From Bacillota bacterium (GTDB lineage Bacteria; Sysuimicrobiota; Sysuimicrobiia; Sysuimicrobiales; Segetimicrobiaceae): a stretch of DNA of 64,000 nt. Location of the stretch: contig JAJPJJ010000094.1 of NCBI GenBank assembly GCA_021324295.1, positions 1 through 64,000 of the forward strand. The letters run 5' to 3'. Positions within the stretch are counted from its first letter, which is position 1; each line of letters opens with the position of its first letter. The notes beneath the pieces are model-generated. The model had not been told where the DNA came from. It searched no databases and worked only from the letters and a program-made list of their open reading frames with translations. The translations under genes and the position numbers were made by a program. Of the stretch, positions 55,407 to 64,000 are shown piece by piece.

Positions 55407-56749
55407 GCGCCCTCACCTCCGTAGCGCGCCGTGGCGGCGATGGGCGAGCCCAGGATCGCGCCCTGAGCGGCGAGCCGCTCTTGGAGCTCGCCGATCGCGA
55501 CGTCGCGAGGGTCCACCCCGGCCCGCACCGCCATCGCGGCCGCGGTGCCCGCCGCCTCGCCCATGACCATGCACGGGGGGATCTCGCGGCTGATCTTCTG
55601 CGCCTCGGGCGTCGCGGAGTAGTGCCGGCCGGCCGCCAGCAGCCCGTCCACCTGCCGTGGCAGCAGGCTTCGGTACGGTATGTAGTAGTCGCGGCCGCGG
55701 CCGATCACATCGGGGAAGGTACGCCGCTCCACGATGTCCTGCTTGGTCAGCACGTACTCCCCCAGGAGGAGCCGCGTCTGTCGCACCCCGGCCTGCGGCG
55801 CCGCGTCCAGGACGTAGGCGCGCTCGAATCCGGGGAAGTGCGTCCGGAGCCACCCCGCGGCCTTGACGAACCGCCGTCGGGCCTCGACTTCCAGGTGCGT
55901 GAGGTCCTCCACCTTGAGCCCGTTGAGCCCGTGGATGTGCGGCGTATTGCACCAGACGACGCCGCGCCGCGGCGTGCGCAACCACCAGAAGTCCCAGGAT
56001 CCGCCGAAGATCCGCTTCACTTCCTGGTTGAGCAGCCGTGCCTCCTGGGGGTGCTCCCGCTCGAACTGGATGACGCGCTCGACGTCGACGTCCGCGAGGC
56101 GGTGGACCAGGGACATCATGTACGCGCCCGTCACGTGGGGCGCGCCGGCGCTCGCGTAGAGATCGCCGTCGCCGGTCGCATCGACGAAGACGCGCCCCTC
56201 AACGGCCTGCCGGCCATCCTTTGTCTCCACGACGACGGCGCGCACGCGGCCGTCCTCGACGACGGCCCGCGAGAACCAGGAGTGCAGGCGCAGGACCACT
56301 CCGGCCTCCAGGGCCATCTCGTGGGAGACCTGCTTCCACACCTCCGGGTCGAACGATGCTCCATAGGTCGTCGGCCGCGGCGACGTCCGGGCGTAGAAAT
56401 CTTCGAATCCCCACCGCGCCCACTTCCACCACAGCTCCTCGTCCTGCCGGAAGCACTCCTCCAGAGGGGGAACGACGCACCCCCCGGCCGCGGCCATGCG
56501 CTCCACGATCTCGTGGCCAATGCCACCGACGGTGCGCCCGGCCTGGTCGCACATATCGTCCAGCAGCAGCACCATGCCGCCCGACGCCAATCCCCCCAGG
56601 TACCCGTACCGCTCCACGATCAACGCCTGCGCGCCGTTGCGGGCGGCGGCGACAGCCGCGGCGATCCCGGCGGGGCCGCCGCCGACCACTACGACATCGG
56701 CCGCGGCGACGATCGGCACTTCGCGAGCGGGCTCGCGGATCGTCTTCAT
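55403..56749 (-). CDS. FAD-dependent oxidoreductase (FAD_oxidored-like)
   Basis: 'AADVVVVGGGPAGIAAAVAAARNGAQALIVERYGYLGGLASGGMVLLLDDM', 'DATGDGDLYASAGAP'. Confidence 0.9.
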   Translation of the reverse strand: MKTIREPAREVPIVAAADVVVVGGGPAGIAAAVAAARNGAQALIVERYGYLGGLASGGMVLLLDDMCDQAGRTVGGIGHEIVERMAAAGGCVVPPLEECFRQDEELWWKWARWGFEDFYARTSPRPTTYGASFDPEVWKQVSHEMALEAGVVLRLHSWFSRAVVEDGRVRAVVVETKDGRQAVEGRVFVDATGDGDLYASAGAPHVTGAYMMSLVHRLADVDVERVIQFEREHPQEARLLNQEVKRIFGGSWDFWWLRTPRRGVVWCNTPHIHGLNGLKVEDLTHLEVEARRRFVKAAGWLRTHFPGFERAYVLDAAPQAGVRQTRLLLGEYVLTKQDIVERRTFPDVIGRGRDYYIPYRSLLPRQVDGLLAAGRHYSATPEAQKISREIPPCMVMGEAAGTAAAMAVRAGVDPRDVAIGELQERLAAQGAILGSPIAATARYGGEGA

Positions 56750-57180
56750 CGCTGGCCTTCTCCCGGGAAGAACTTGAGGATGTGTACGGCGACGGCGACG
56801 ACCTCGTTTCTCTCGTTGACGCAGGTGACGTTGGAGCGCACCATCGCGCGCTCCTCGTCCACCGACGCCACCTCGTAGCGCACCCGCACCGTGTCCCCGA
56901 TGAAGACGGGACCGGTGAAACGGACGTGGTCGTATCCGTAGGACACCCCGGCCAGGGGCAGGGCCTCGGCAAATCGGACGGACGCTCCGCTCATCAGCCC
57001 GACCAGGTACGCGCCCTGGACCAGCCGGCGTCCATACCTCGTGCCGCGCATGTACACCTCGTCCTGGTGGTTGCGGCCTCCATCCCCGGTGATGCCGGCG
57101 AAAGCGTAGACGTCTGACTCCGCGATCGTGCGAGCGGTCTCCACGGCTGCGCCCACGCGGACGATCGCGCCGATGCCCAT
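56746..57180 (-). CDS. MaoC-like (R)-hydratase fold protein
   Basis: 'TIAESDVYAFAGITGDGGRNHQDEVYMRGTRYGRRLVQGAYLVGLMSG', 'VFIGDTVRVRYEVASVDEERAMVRSNVTCVNERNEVV'. Confidence 0.88.
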   Translation of the reverse strand: MGIGAIVRVGAAVETARTIAESDVYAFAGITGDGGRNHQDEVYMRGTRYGRRLVQGAYLVGLMSGASVRFAEALPLAGVSYGYDHVRFTGPVFIGDTVRVRYEVASVDEERAMVRSNVTCVNERNEVVAVAVHILKFFPGEGQR

Positions 57181-57184
57181 CGTC

Positions 57185-58015
57185 TCAGTCCGTGGCCCCC
57201 TCTGCCCGGCGCCACGGCACCGCGTAGCGCTCGAGCACGGAGATCACGCCGAAGAGCGCCAGGGCGATCGCCGAGGCGACGGCCATGGTGGCGTAGAGGA
57301 GTGGCGTGCGGTAGTCGTAGGTGGCCGCCAGGATCAGATATCCCAGGCCCTTGTTGGAGCCGATCCACTCCGCCACGATGGCCCCGAGCAAGCTGGCGGT
57401 GCTGGCGATCCGCAGCGCGGAGAACAGGTAGGGCAGCGAGGTGGGCCACCGGAGGTAGCGGAAGACCTCCCACCTGGTCGCAGAGAGGACGTGCATGAGT
57501 TCCTGCGCCTGGGGATCGACGGCGTTGAGGCCGTCCACCATGTTCACCAGGGTGGGGAAGAAGGTGATCAGCGCAGCGATGGCGATCTTGGGGGCGTAGC
57601 CGTTGCCGAGCAGCAGGACCAAGATCGGGCTGATGGCGACGATCGGCAGCGTGCGGACGGTCACCGCCAGCGGATACACCGTGTGCTGGAAGGTGCGGTT
57701 GTGAACGAACCCGATCGCGATCGCCACGGCGATCACGTTCCCCACGAGGAACCCGCCGAGGGTCTCCAGGATGGTGGGCCAGGCGTTGGCGGCCAGGGTG
57801 CCGGCCTCCACGCGCAGGGCCACGGCCACCTCGACCGGCGAGGGGGCGATGTATCGGGGGACCCGCAGGAGGAGCACGGTGCCCTGCCACAGGGCCAGCG
57901 CGGCGACGACCCCCAGGACCGCGAGGCCCCGCCGCCGCAGGGCCCTCCCGCGTTCGTGAGCCCGCCCGGCAGGGACCGCACGAAGGATGGTGGCCGGCCG
58001 CGCTACCGCCCTCAT
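57185..58015 (-). CDS. ABC transporter permease (SsuC/TauC-like)
   Basis: '[89 protein letters not shown]'. Confidence 0.92.
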   Translation of the reverse strand: MRAVARPATILRAVPAGRAHERGRALRRRGLAVLGVVAALALWQGTVLLLRVPRYIAPSPVEVAVALRVEAGTLAANAWPTILETLGGFLVGNVIAVAIAIGFVHNRTFQHTVYPLAVTVRTLPIVAISPILVLLLGNGYAPKIAIAALITFFPTLVNMVDGLNAVDPQAQELMHVLSATRWEVFRYLRWPTSLPYLFSALRIASTASLLGAIVAEWIGSNKGLGYLILAATYDYRTPLLYATMAVASAIALALFGVISVLERYAVPWRRAEGATD

Positions 58016-58797
58016 TCGGCCTCTCCCAGCGCCGCGCGGAGGGCGGCTGTGTACCGCGTGAACTCGGGCGTGTCCTTCATGGCCGGCCGGCGCGGGTAGG
58101 GGAGGTCGATGTCCACTATCCGGCGGATCTGCGCGGGGCGTGGCGACAACACCACCACGCGCGTCGAGAGGTATACCGCCTCCGCGATGCTGTGTGTGAC
58201 AAAGACGACCGTGCGTCGGACCTGCGTCCAGATGCGGAGCAACTCCTCGTTCAACCGGTCCCGCGTGATGGCATCGAGAGCCCCGAAGGGCTCATCCATC
58301 AGCAGGATTTGGGGGTCGCTCACCAGCGCCCTGGCGATGGCCACGCGCTGCTGCATGCCACCGGACAACTGCGCGGGGCGTGCGCGGTGGAACCCGTCCA
58401 GCCCCACGAGTTGCAGGAGCGCGGCCGGCGAGGACGCGGGCGGATGGCGCCTGCTCCATCCGCCGATGCGCAGCGGCAACGCCACATTCGCCTCCGCGGT
58501 GAGCCACGGCAGCAGCACCGGCTGCTGGAAGACCATGCCGAGCACGCGGTGCCGTCGGGCCTCCGACGGAGAGGCTCCGAGCACGGAGATACGGCCCTGC
58601 GTGGGCGTGAGGACGTCGGCGATAAGGCGCAGCAGCGTCGACTTGCCGCACCCGGAGGGCCCGAGCAGGGAAACGAAGTCTCCTTGCCGGATGGTGAGCG
58701 TGATGCCGCGGAGCACATCCAGGGCGCCGTCGGCAAGCTCAAACGCCATACCGACGCCCTCGAGCTCGATCGCCGGTGCATTTGGTCCGCCGGACAT
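58012..58797 (-). CDS. ABC transporter ATP-binding protein (SsuB/TauB-like)
   Basis: Start [16 protein letters not shown]; '[27 protein letters not shown]', '[36 protein letters not shown]'. Confidence 0.93.
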   Translation of the reverse strand: MSGGPNAPAIELEGVGMAFELADGALDVLRGITLTIRQGDFVSLLGPSGCGKSTLLRLIADVLTPTQGRISVLGASPSEARRHRVLGMVFQQPVLLPWLTAEANVALPLRIGGWSRRHPPASSPAALLQLVGLDGFHRARPAQLSGGMQQRVAIARALVSDPQILLMDEPFGALDAITRDRLNEELLRIWTQVRRTVVFVTHSIAEAVYLSTRVVVLSPRPAQIRRIVDIDLPYPRRPAMKDTPEFTRYTAALRAALGEAE

Positions 58798-59028
58798 GCG
58801 TGAGCCCCCGCCGGACGCGCTGAGATCGGCGCAAGACGGGCTCCCCTGAAGCCTGTTCGCACCGTCTCGACCGGAACAGAGCCTTTCGCGATGGACGAGG
58901 AGAGTCCTTTCCTCGACGGCGACGGCCGCGCCGCGGTGAGGGGACGACCGGATCCCTCGCCGGCGCGGAGGCGAGGGGGACACGCGGACGCGACGGCCGC
59001 ACCGGGTGGGTGGGGACGAGAGGCCGCG

Positions 59029-60339
59029 ATGGAGCGATCTGCGCGACAGGTGCTGGCGGGCGGGGTGGTCCTCACGATGAACGCCCGCGGCGACGTTTTC
59101 TCGCCGGGCGTCGTGGTCGTCGATGGCGCGCGCATCCTGCACGTGGGCGGCGAGGGGTCCTGGCTGCCCCACGGTGGGGAGACGGTTGTGGACTGCCGGG
59201 GCTGCCTCATCATGCCGGGCCTGGTCAATGCGCACACCCATGCCTGCATGGCCCTCTTCCGCGGCCTTGGAGAAGGGTGGTCGCGCCACAGGTGGTCTGC
59301 GTCCGCCTACGCTCCTCCCTACATGGATCGGGCCGTACCCGCCGACTACTACTGGGGCGCGATGCTGGGCGGCCTGGAGATGCTCACCAGCGGGATCACC
59401 TGCACCGCCGACCGCTTCTCCCACATGAGCCTCATCGCGGAGGCCTTCGATCGTCTGGGGATGCGCGCGGTGTTGTGCCACACGCTGCGGGATGTCGGGC
59501 GGGCGCCGGAATGGGAGGGGGCGCTCTCGCTGATCCGCCGGTGGGGGACCTCTGCCCGGTCACGGATCCACTGCGGGATCGGGCCGCATGCGCCGGACAC
59601 CTGCTCCGACGATCTCCTGCGCGAGGTGCGCCGCGTGGCCGGGGAGACCGGCGCGCGCATCTTCATCCACTGCGCGCAGTCGGAGGCGGAGCTGGATGCC
59701 CTGCGGGGGCGCGGCCACGCCGGCGGGGTCCGCTGCCTGGCGGCGACCGGGCTGCTCGGTCCCGACCTGGTGGCGGCCCACTGCATCTACGTGGACGAGG
59801 AGGAGCTCCGCCTGCTGGCCGACAGTGGCAGCTGGGTCGCTCACTGTCCGGTGAGCAATGCCAGGATCGAGGGGCGCCTCCCTCCGGTCGCGGAGATGCT
59901 GCGGCGCGGCGTCCGGGTGGCGCTCGGCACCGACTGGGCCGTGAGCAACAACACGATGGACCTCTTCGACGAGATGAAGTGCGCGGGCCTGCTCAACAAG
60001 GTCGCCGCCGGCGACGCCGCGGTGCTGCCGTCGGCGGCGCTCCTGCGGATGGCCACGGTGGACGCGGCCCGCGCGCTCGGCCTGGACGCGCAGATCGGCA
60101 GCCTGGAACCGGGCAAGGCGGCGGACGTGATCGCGCTGGCGATGGATGGCCTTCACCTTGAGCCGTGGCACGATATCCCGGCTACGCTCGTCTACTCGGC
60201 AAAGGGGCGGGACGTCCGCCACGTCTGGGTGGACGGCCGGCAGCTCGTGCGCGATCGCCGGCCGACCCACATCGACGTGGGCGCGCTGCTCGAGGAGATC
60301 GGTCGGATCCGGCGCCGCATCAGGGGCGCGGAGGCCTGA
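59029..60339 (+). CDS. Amidohydrolase (ATZ/TRZ/SsnA-like deaminase family), paralog of 48587-49921
   Basis: '[21 protein letters not shown]', '[69 protein letters not shown]'. Confidence 0.93.
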   Translation: MERSARQVLAGGVVLTMNARGDVFSPGVVVVDGARILHVGGEGSWLPHGGETVVDCRGCLIMPGLVNAHTHACMALFRGLGEGWSRHRWSASAYAPPYMDRAVPADYYWGAMLGGLEMLTSGITCTADRFSHMSLIAEAFDRLGMRAVLCHTLRDVGRAPEWEGALSLIRRWGTSARSRIHCGIGPHAPDTCSDDLLREVRRVAGETGARIFIHCAQSEAELDALRGRGHAGGVRCLAATGLLGPDLVAAHCIYVDEEELRLLADSGSWVAHCPVSNARIEGRLPPVAEMLRRGVRVALGTDWAVSNNTMDLFDEMKCAGLLNKVAAGDAAVLPSAALLRMATVDAARALGLDAQIGSLEPGKAADVIALAMDGLHLEPWHDIPATLVYSAKGRDVRHVWVDGRQLVRDRRPTHIDVGALLEEIGRIRRRIRGAEA

Positions 60340-60492
60340 CCACCGTCGTGGACCGCGTTCGGCGCCGCGCGCATGGCGGCACCTCGTGCACAGCGCTTCG
60401 TCTTGCCCGCCACGATTGGCCCGCCAGGAGCCGCGCCGGCGTGCCTGCAATATTTCATGGTGGCAGCCCAGGAGACAGGCCGGAGGGGAGCC

Positions 60493-61692
60493 ATGGCGAT
60501 CTCGAAGGTGCGGATTCGCGAAGGGGCAGGGCCTCTCGTCGACGATCTGCCGTTTAGCGACGCGGAGTTCCGCCGGCGCCTCGAGGGCGTCCGGCAGACG
60601 ATGGCCGCGCGCGACCTTGCCGCCTTCATCAGTTTCACCCCCGAGAACATCTACTACCTGACCGGCCACGACACGCCGGGCTACTACTTCTACCAGGCGT
60701 GCGTGGTCACGCCCGATCGCCGACCGATCAACGTGCTGCGCCGGATCGAGACGACGAACACCCTGGGTCGGAGCTGGTCGCGGCTGGCGGTGGCCTACGA
60801 GGACCGGGAGGATCCGGTCGAGGCGACGCTGGGATTGCTGCACGAGCTGGGGGTCGCCGGCAAGACCGTTGGGGCGGAAGCGGACAGCTGGTTCATCAGC
60901 CCGAAGCGGTACGCGCAGCTCCAGCAGGGCATCGAGAGGGCGGGAGGGCGGCTCGCGGATGCCTCGCGGATCGTCGAGGAGCAGCGGGTGATCAAGTCGG
61001 CCGAAGAGCTCGCCCATATCCGGAGGGCGGCGCGAGCGGCGGAGCGCGCGATGCAGGCCGCGATCGGGGCCTCGCGCGCGGGGACGACGGAGAACGACGT
61101 CGCGGCGGCGGTGTGGGCGGAGCTCGTGCGGGCCGGCGGCGAATACGCCGGGCTGCCGCCGTTCATCACGAGCGGGCCGCGGACGAGCCTGTGCCACAGC
61201 ACGTGGGCGGGGCGGACCTACGCGCCGGGGGACGTCCTCAACTACGAGCTCCCCGGGGTCGTGAAGCGCTACTGCGCGGCGCTGTTCCGCTGTGGCACCG
61301 TGGGCAGGCCGAGCGAGGAGGTGGCGTCGCGGGGGGCCATCGTCCGAGAGGCGCTGGAGCGGGTGATCGCGGCGATCAAGCCGGGGGTGACCTCGGGAGA
61401 GGTCCACGACGCGAGCAAGGCGGTGTTCCGCCGGCATGGGCTGGAATCGATGCTCGGGCATCGCACCGGCTACTCGGTGGGGATCAACTACGCGCCCGAC
61501 TGGGGCGAGGGGCACATCATGTCGATCTGGGACGGCGACGAGCGCCCGTTGCGCCCGGGGATGACGTTCCACCTCGTGCCCGGGATCTACGACCTCGGCC
61601 GCCACACGGTCATCATCAGCGAGACCGTCCTCGTCACCGAGGGCGGCTGCGAGGTGATCACGCGCTTTCCCCGCGACCTGTTCGTCGCCTAG
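60493..61692 (+). CDS. M24-fold ('pita-bread') hydrolase, creatinase-like, peptidase metal ligands largely absent
   Basis: Start MAISKVRIREG; creatinase-like N-domain 'TPENIYYLTGHDTPGYY' and C-domain 'GDVLNYELPGVVKRYCAALFRCGTVG', 'GHRTGYSVGIN', 'PGMTFHLVPGIYDLG'. Confidence 0.82.
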   Translation: MAISKVRIREGAGPLVDDLPFSDAEFRRRLEGVRQTMAARDLAAFISFTPENIYYLTGHDTPGYYFYQACVVTPDRRPINVLRRIETTNTLGRSWSRLAVAYEDREDPVEATLGLLHELGVAGKTVGAEADSWFISPKRYAQLQQGIERAGGRLADASRIVEEQRVIKSAEELAHIRRAARAAERAMQAAIGASRAGTTENDVAAAVWAELVRAGGEYAGLPPFITSGPRTSLCHSTWAGRTYAPGDVLNYELPGVVKRYCAALFRCGTVGRPSEEVASRGAIVREALERVIAAIKPGVTSGEVHDASKAVFRRHGLESMLGHRTGYSVGINYAPDWGEGHIMSIWDGDERPLRPGMTFHLVPGIYDLGRHTVIISETVLVTEGGCEVITRFPRDLFVA

Positions 61693-62004
61693 TCCCATCG
61701 CGCTGGCGGAGAGACGGCGTGGCGGTGTGGCCCGGGCGCACGTCGGTCCCGATCCTGACCACACGGACAGGCGGGCGACCTCGACCCCCTCGGGCCTTCC
61801 GCCCCCCGGCGACATCCGTTCCTCGATCGGAGGCAGAGGACAGACCGCACGCCCTCGCGCACCTCGCACGGCCATGCTGCTGCGCTGTTCCAGGCTCAGC
61901 CGGGCGCCCGATGGACTGCCGGCGCCGAAGTGCGACAGCGGCGTCCGGGAGTGGCGTGCGGCGTTGCTGTCGCCGCCCCCAGGGCGTGGGGCCGGGCGGC
62001 CGGG

Positions 62005-64000
62005 ATGCCTGAGAGCCTGAGCATCGGGGTGGATGCCGGCGGCACGTTCACGGACGTGGTCGCGCAGCCGGCGGGCGGCGGGGCGCTTCGCGTCTGCAAG
62101 GTGCCGACGACACGCGATCCCTCGGAGGCGCTGCGCCGCGGCCTGCGCGCCGTCTGTCGGGGCGGGGAGGGGGTGGGGCGCCTGACCTACGGCACGACCG
62201 TGGTGACGAACGCGGTGCTGGAGGGCCGGGCCGCTCGCGTGGGCCTCGTCACCACCCGCGGCTTTCGTGACGTCCTGGAGATCGGCCGCCAGCAGCGGGA
62301 CCACCTGTACCGCCTCGACGTGCCCGGGCGCGCGCCGCCCGCGGTGCCGCGGGCGCTCCGCTTCGAGGTGACGGAGCGGGTGGACCACCGGGGGCGGGTG
62401 CTCGTGCCTCTCGACGAGGCCGAGGTGGCCGGCCTCGCCCGTGCGCTGCGCGAGGCCGGGGTCGAGGCGGTCGCGGTGAGCTTCCTCCACGCCTACGCGA
62501 ACCCCGCGCACGAGCGCCGGGCCGGCGCGCTGTTGCGGCCGGCGGTGCCGCACGTCTGCCTCTCATCGGACGTGGACCCGGAGCTCCGCGAGTACGAGCG
62601 CACGCACACGACCTGCGTGACGGCGCAGCTCATGCCGCTCGTGGACCGGTTCCTGGACGGTCTCGCGGCGGGCCTCGCCGCCCACGGCGTGCACGGGGCG
62701 CTCCGCCTGATGCAGTCGAGCGGCGGGATGGCGGCACCCGGCCAGGTGCGGCGCGTTCCGCTGGCGATGCTGCTGTCCGGTCCGGCCGGCGGGGTCGCCG
62801 CAGCTCGGGCCGTGGCGAGCCACGCCGGCGTCGCCGACGCCGTCGCGCTCGACATGGGCGGAACGTCGACCGATGTGTGCCTGATCCGCAGCGGCCAGGT
62901 CGAGACGGTGTCCGAGCGCCGCATCCTGGGACAGCCGGTCCGCCTGCGGTCTCTGGCCGTGGAGAGCATCGGGTCCGGGGGAGGGTCGATCGCCCGGATC
63001 GAGCGCGGCGGCCTCCGGGTCGGGCCGCACAGCGCCGGCGCCGATCCCGGGCCGGCCTGCTACGGCCGTGGTGGAGACCTGCCGACGGTGACGGATGCGT
63101 ACGTCGCGCTGGGCTACCTCGATCCCCAAGGCGCCCTGGGAGGCCTGCGTCTCGATCCGGACCGCGCGCGGCTGGCGATCGAGCCCCTGGCCGCGAGCCT
63201 GGGGCTGTCCGTGCACGATACGGCGGCGGGCATCCTCGAGATCGCCAACGCCGCGATGCACCGGGCGATCCGGGTCGTCTCGGTGCAGCGCGGCGTCGAC
63301 CCGCGCCGGCTCACGCTCATCGCCTACGGCGGCGCGGGCCCGATGCATGCCGGCCGGCTCGCGCAGATCGCCGGGATACGCCGCGTGCTGGTGCCCCCGT
63401 ACTCCGGCGTGCTATCGGCCTACGGCTGCCTCGTCGCCGATCTGCGCTACGACGCCGTACGCACCCTCCGCGTCGAGCTGTCGTCTGGCAGCGATGCGTG
63501 GGAGGCACCCTTCCGGCAGATGGAGGAGGAGCTGCTGGACCGGCTCGCGGGGGACGGGCTCCCGGCCGGACGCGCCGTCCTCCGGCGCGCCATGGAGATG
63601 CGGTACGCCGGTCAGAACTACGAGCTCGAGGTGCCGGTCGAGCCCGGGCAGAGCGCGGGAGAGATCCGACAGCGGTTCTGTGAGCACCACCGGCGGCACT
63701 ACGCGTACGCGACCGATGAGCCGGTCGAGGTGGTGAACCTGCGCGTCGCGGCCGTGGTGCCGTCCGAGGCGCCGGGCATCGCAGCGATGCCGGTTACGGG
63801 GGAGGCTCGACGGCCGCGGGGCGATCGCCGGGCATTCTTCTACGGGGCCGGGTGGCTCACGGTCCCCGTGTACGCGCGGGGCGGACTCGGCGGCGGCGAG
63901 GAGATCCGTGGGCCGGCCATCATCGAAGACGAGTGGTCCACGGTGATCGTCCACCCCGGCCAGGCGCTCCGCTGCGACCGGGCGGGGCTGCTGTGGATCG
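62005..64000 (+). CDS. hyuA: Hydantoinase/oxoprolinase A family protein (HyuA), truncated by window end
   Basis: 'MPESLSIGVDAGGTFTDVVAQPAGGGALRVCKVPTTRDPSEAL', 'LTYGTTVVTNAVLEGRAARVGLVTTRGFRDVLEIGRQQR', 'VALDMGGTSTDVCLIRSG', 'LTLIAYGGAGPMHAGRLAQIAGIRRVLVPPYSGVLSAYG'. Open to base 64000, so absent from the ORF track. Confidence 0.93.
   Translation, partial: MPESLSIGVDAGGTFTDVVAQPAGGGALRVCKVPTTRDPSEALRRGLRAVCRGGEGVGRLTYGTTVVTNAVLEGRAARVGLVTTRGFRDVLEIGRQQRDHLYRLDVPGRAPPAVPRALRFEVTERVDHRGRVLVPLDEAEVAGLARALREAGVEAVAVSFLHAYANPAHERRAGALLRPAVPHVCLSSDVDPELREYERTHTTCVTAQLMPLVDRFLDGLAAGLAAHGVHGALRLMQSSGGMAAPGQVRRVPLAMLLSGPAGGVAAARAVASHAGVADAVALDMGGTSTDVCLIRSGQVETVSERRILGQPVRLRSLAVESIGSGGGSIARIERGGLRVGPHSAGADPGPACYGRGGDLPTVTDAYVALGYLDPQGALGGLRLDPDRARLAIEPLAASLGLSVHDTAAGILEIANAAMHRAIRVVSVQRGVDPRRLTLIAYGGAGPMHAGRLAQIAGIRRVLVPPYSGVLSAYGCLVADLRYDAVRTLRVELSSGSDAWEAPFRQMEEELLDRLAGDGLPAGRAVLRRAMEMRYAGQNYELEVPVEPGQSAGEIRQRFCEHHRRHYAYATDEPVEVVNLRVAAVVPSEAPGIAAMPVTGEARRPRGDRRAFFYGAGWLTVPVYARGGLGGGEEIRGPAIIEDEWSTVIVHPGQALRCDRAGLLWI

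Noticed and set aside
53419-55416. 665-aa ORF suggesting a hydratase-CoA-transferase fusion
   Set aside because: Upstream half is out-of-frame translation of the enoyl-CoA hydratase gene; CoA-transferase starts at 54606.
59560-62553. 997-aa minus-strand ORF antisense to the amidohydrolase, M24 and hyuA genes
   Set aside because: Low-complexity Arg/Pro/His/Ala translation without domain motifs; clear coding genes lie on the + strand. Typical high-GC shadow ORF.
1-64000. CRISPR array, tRNA, rRNA, transposon or prophage
   Set aside because: No regularly spaced repeats, no recognisable tRNA/rRNA sequence and no transposase, integrase or phage-like translation were seen. Short non-coding RNAs cannot be excluded by eye.

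Overview
This is a high-GC bacterial chromosomal window made almost entirely of protein-coding catabolic and transport genes. I see no convincing rRNA, tRNA, CRISPR array, transposase or integrase. The main content is six ABC-importer modules: two Dpp-type, two Tau/Ssu (NMT1/THI5-like), one Mal-type and one Pot-type. Each is embedded with its own oxidoreductases, hydrolases, dehydratases or CoA enzymes, and several have a local GntR-family regulator. recN (with a LexA-like SOS box) is the only obvious housekeeping gene. The best candidates for undescribed systems are: (1) a 12-gene + strand operon (11721-23042) with a GntR regulator, LLM flavin monooxygenase, M29/NicX-like metalloenzyme, cupin, class II aldolase, three-subunit molybdenum hydroxylase, 3-hydroxyacyl-CoA dehydrogenase and an ABC importer; (2) an ATZ/TRZ-type amidohydrolase, an M24 'creatinase-like' protein lacking most peptidase metal ligands, and HyuA (59029-64000), divergent from an ABC/CoA-enzyme operon; (3) a soluble FrdA/FrdB-like pair inside a Pot-type importer operon; (4) a GlpA/GlpB/GlpK-like cassette with a Dpp importer and a Cys2 Ntn-hydrolase. 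Non-coding signals include a 15-bp perfect stem-loop between an ABC binding-protein gene and its permease, palindromic operator candidates next to two GntR-family genes, and hairpins in convergent gaps. All product calls come from reading translated motifs. No database search was run.
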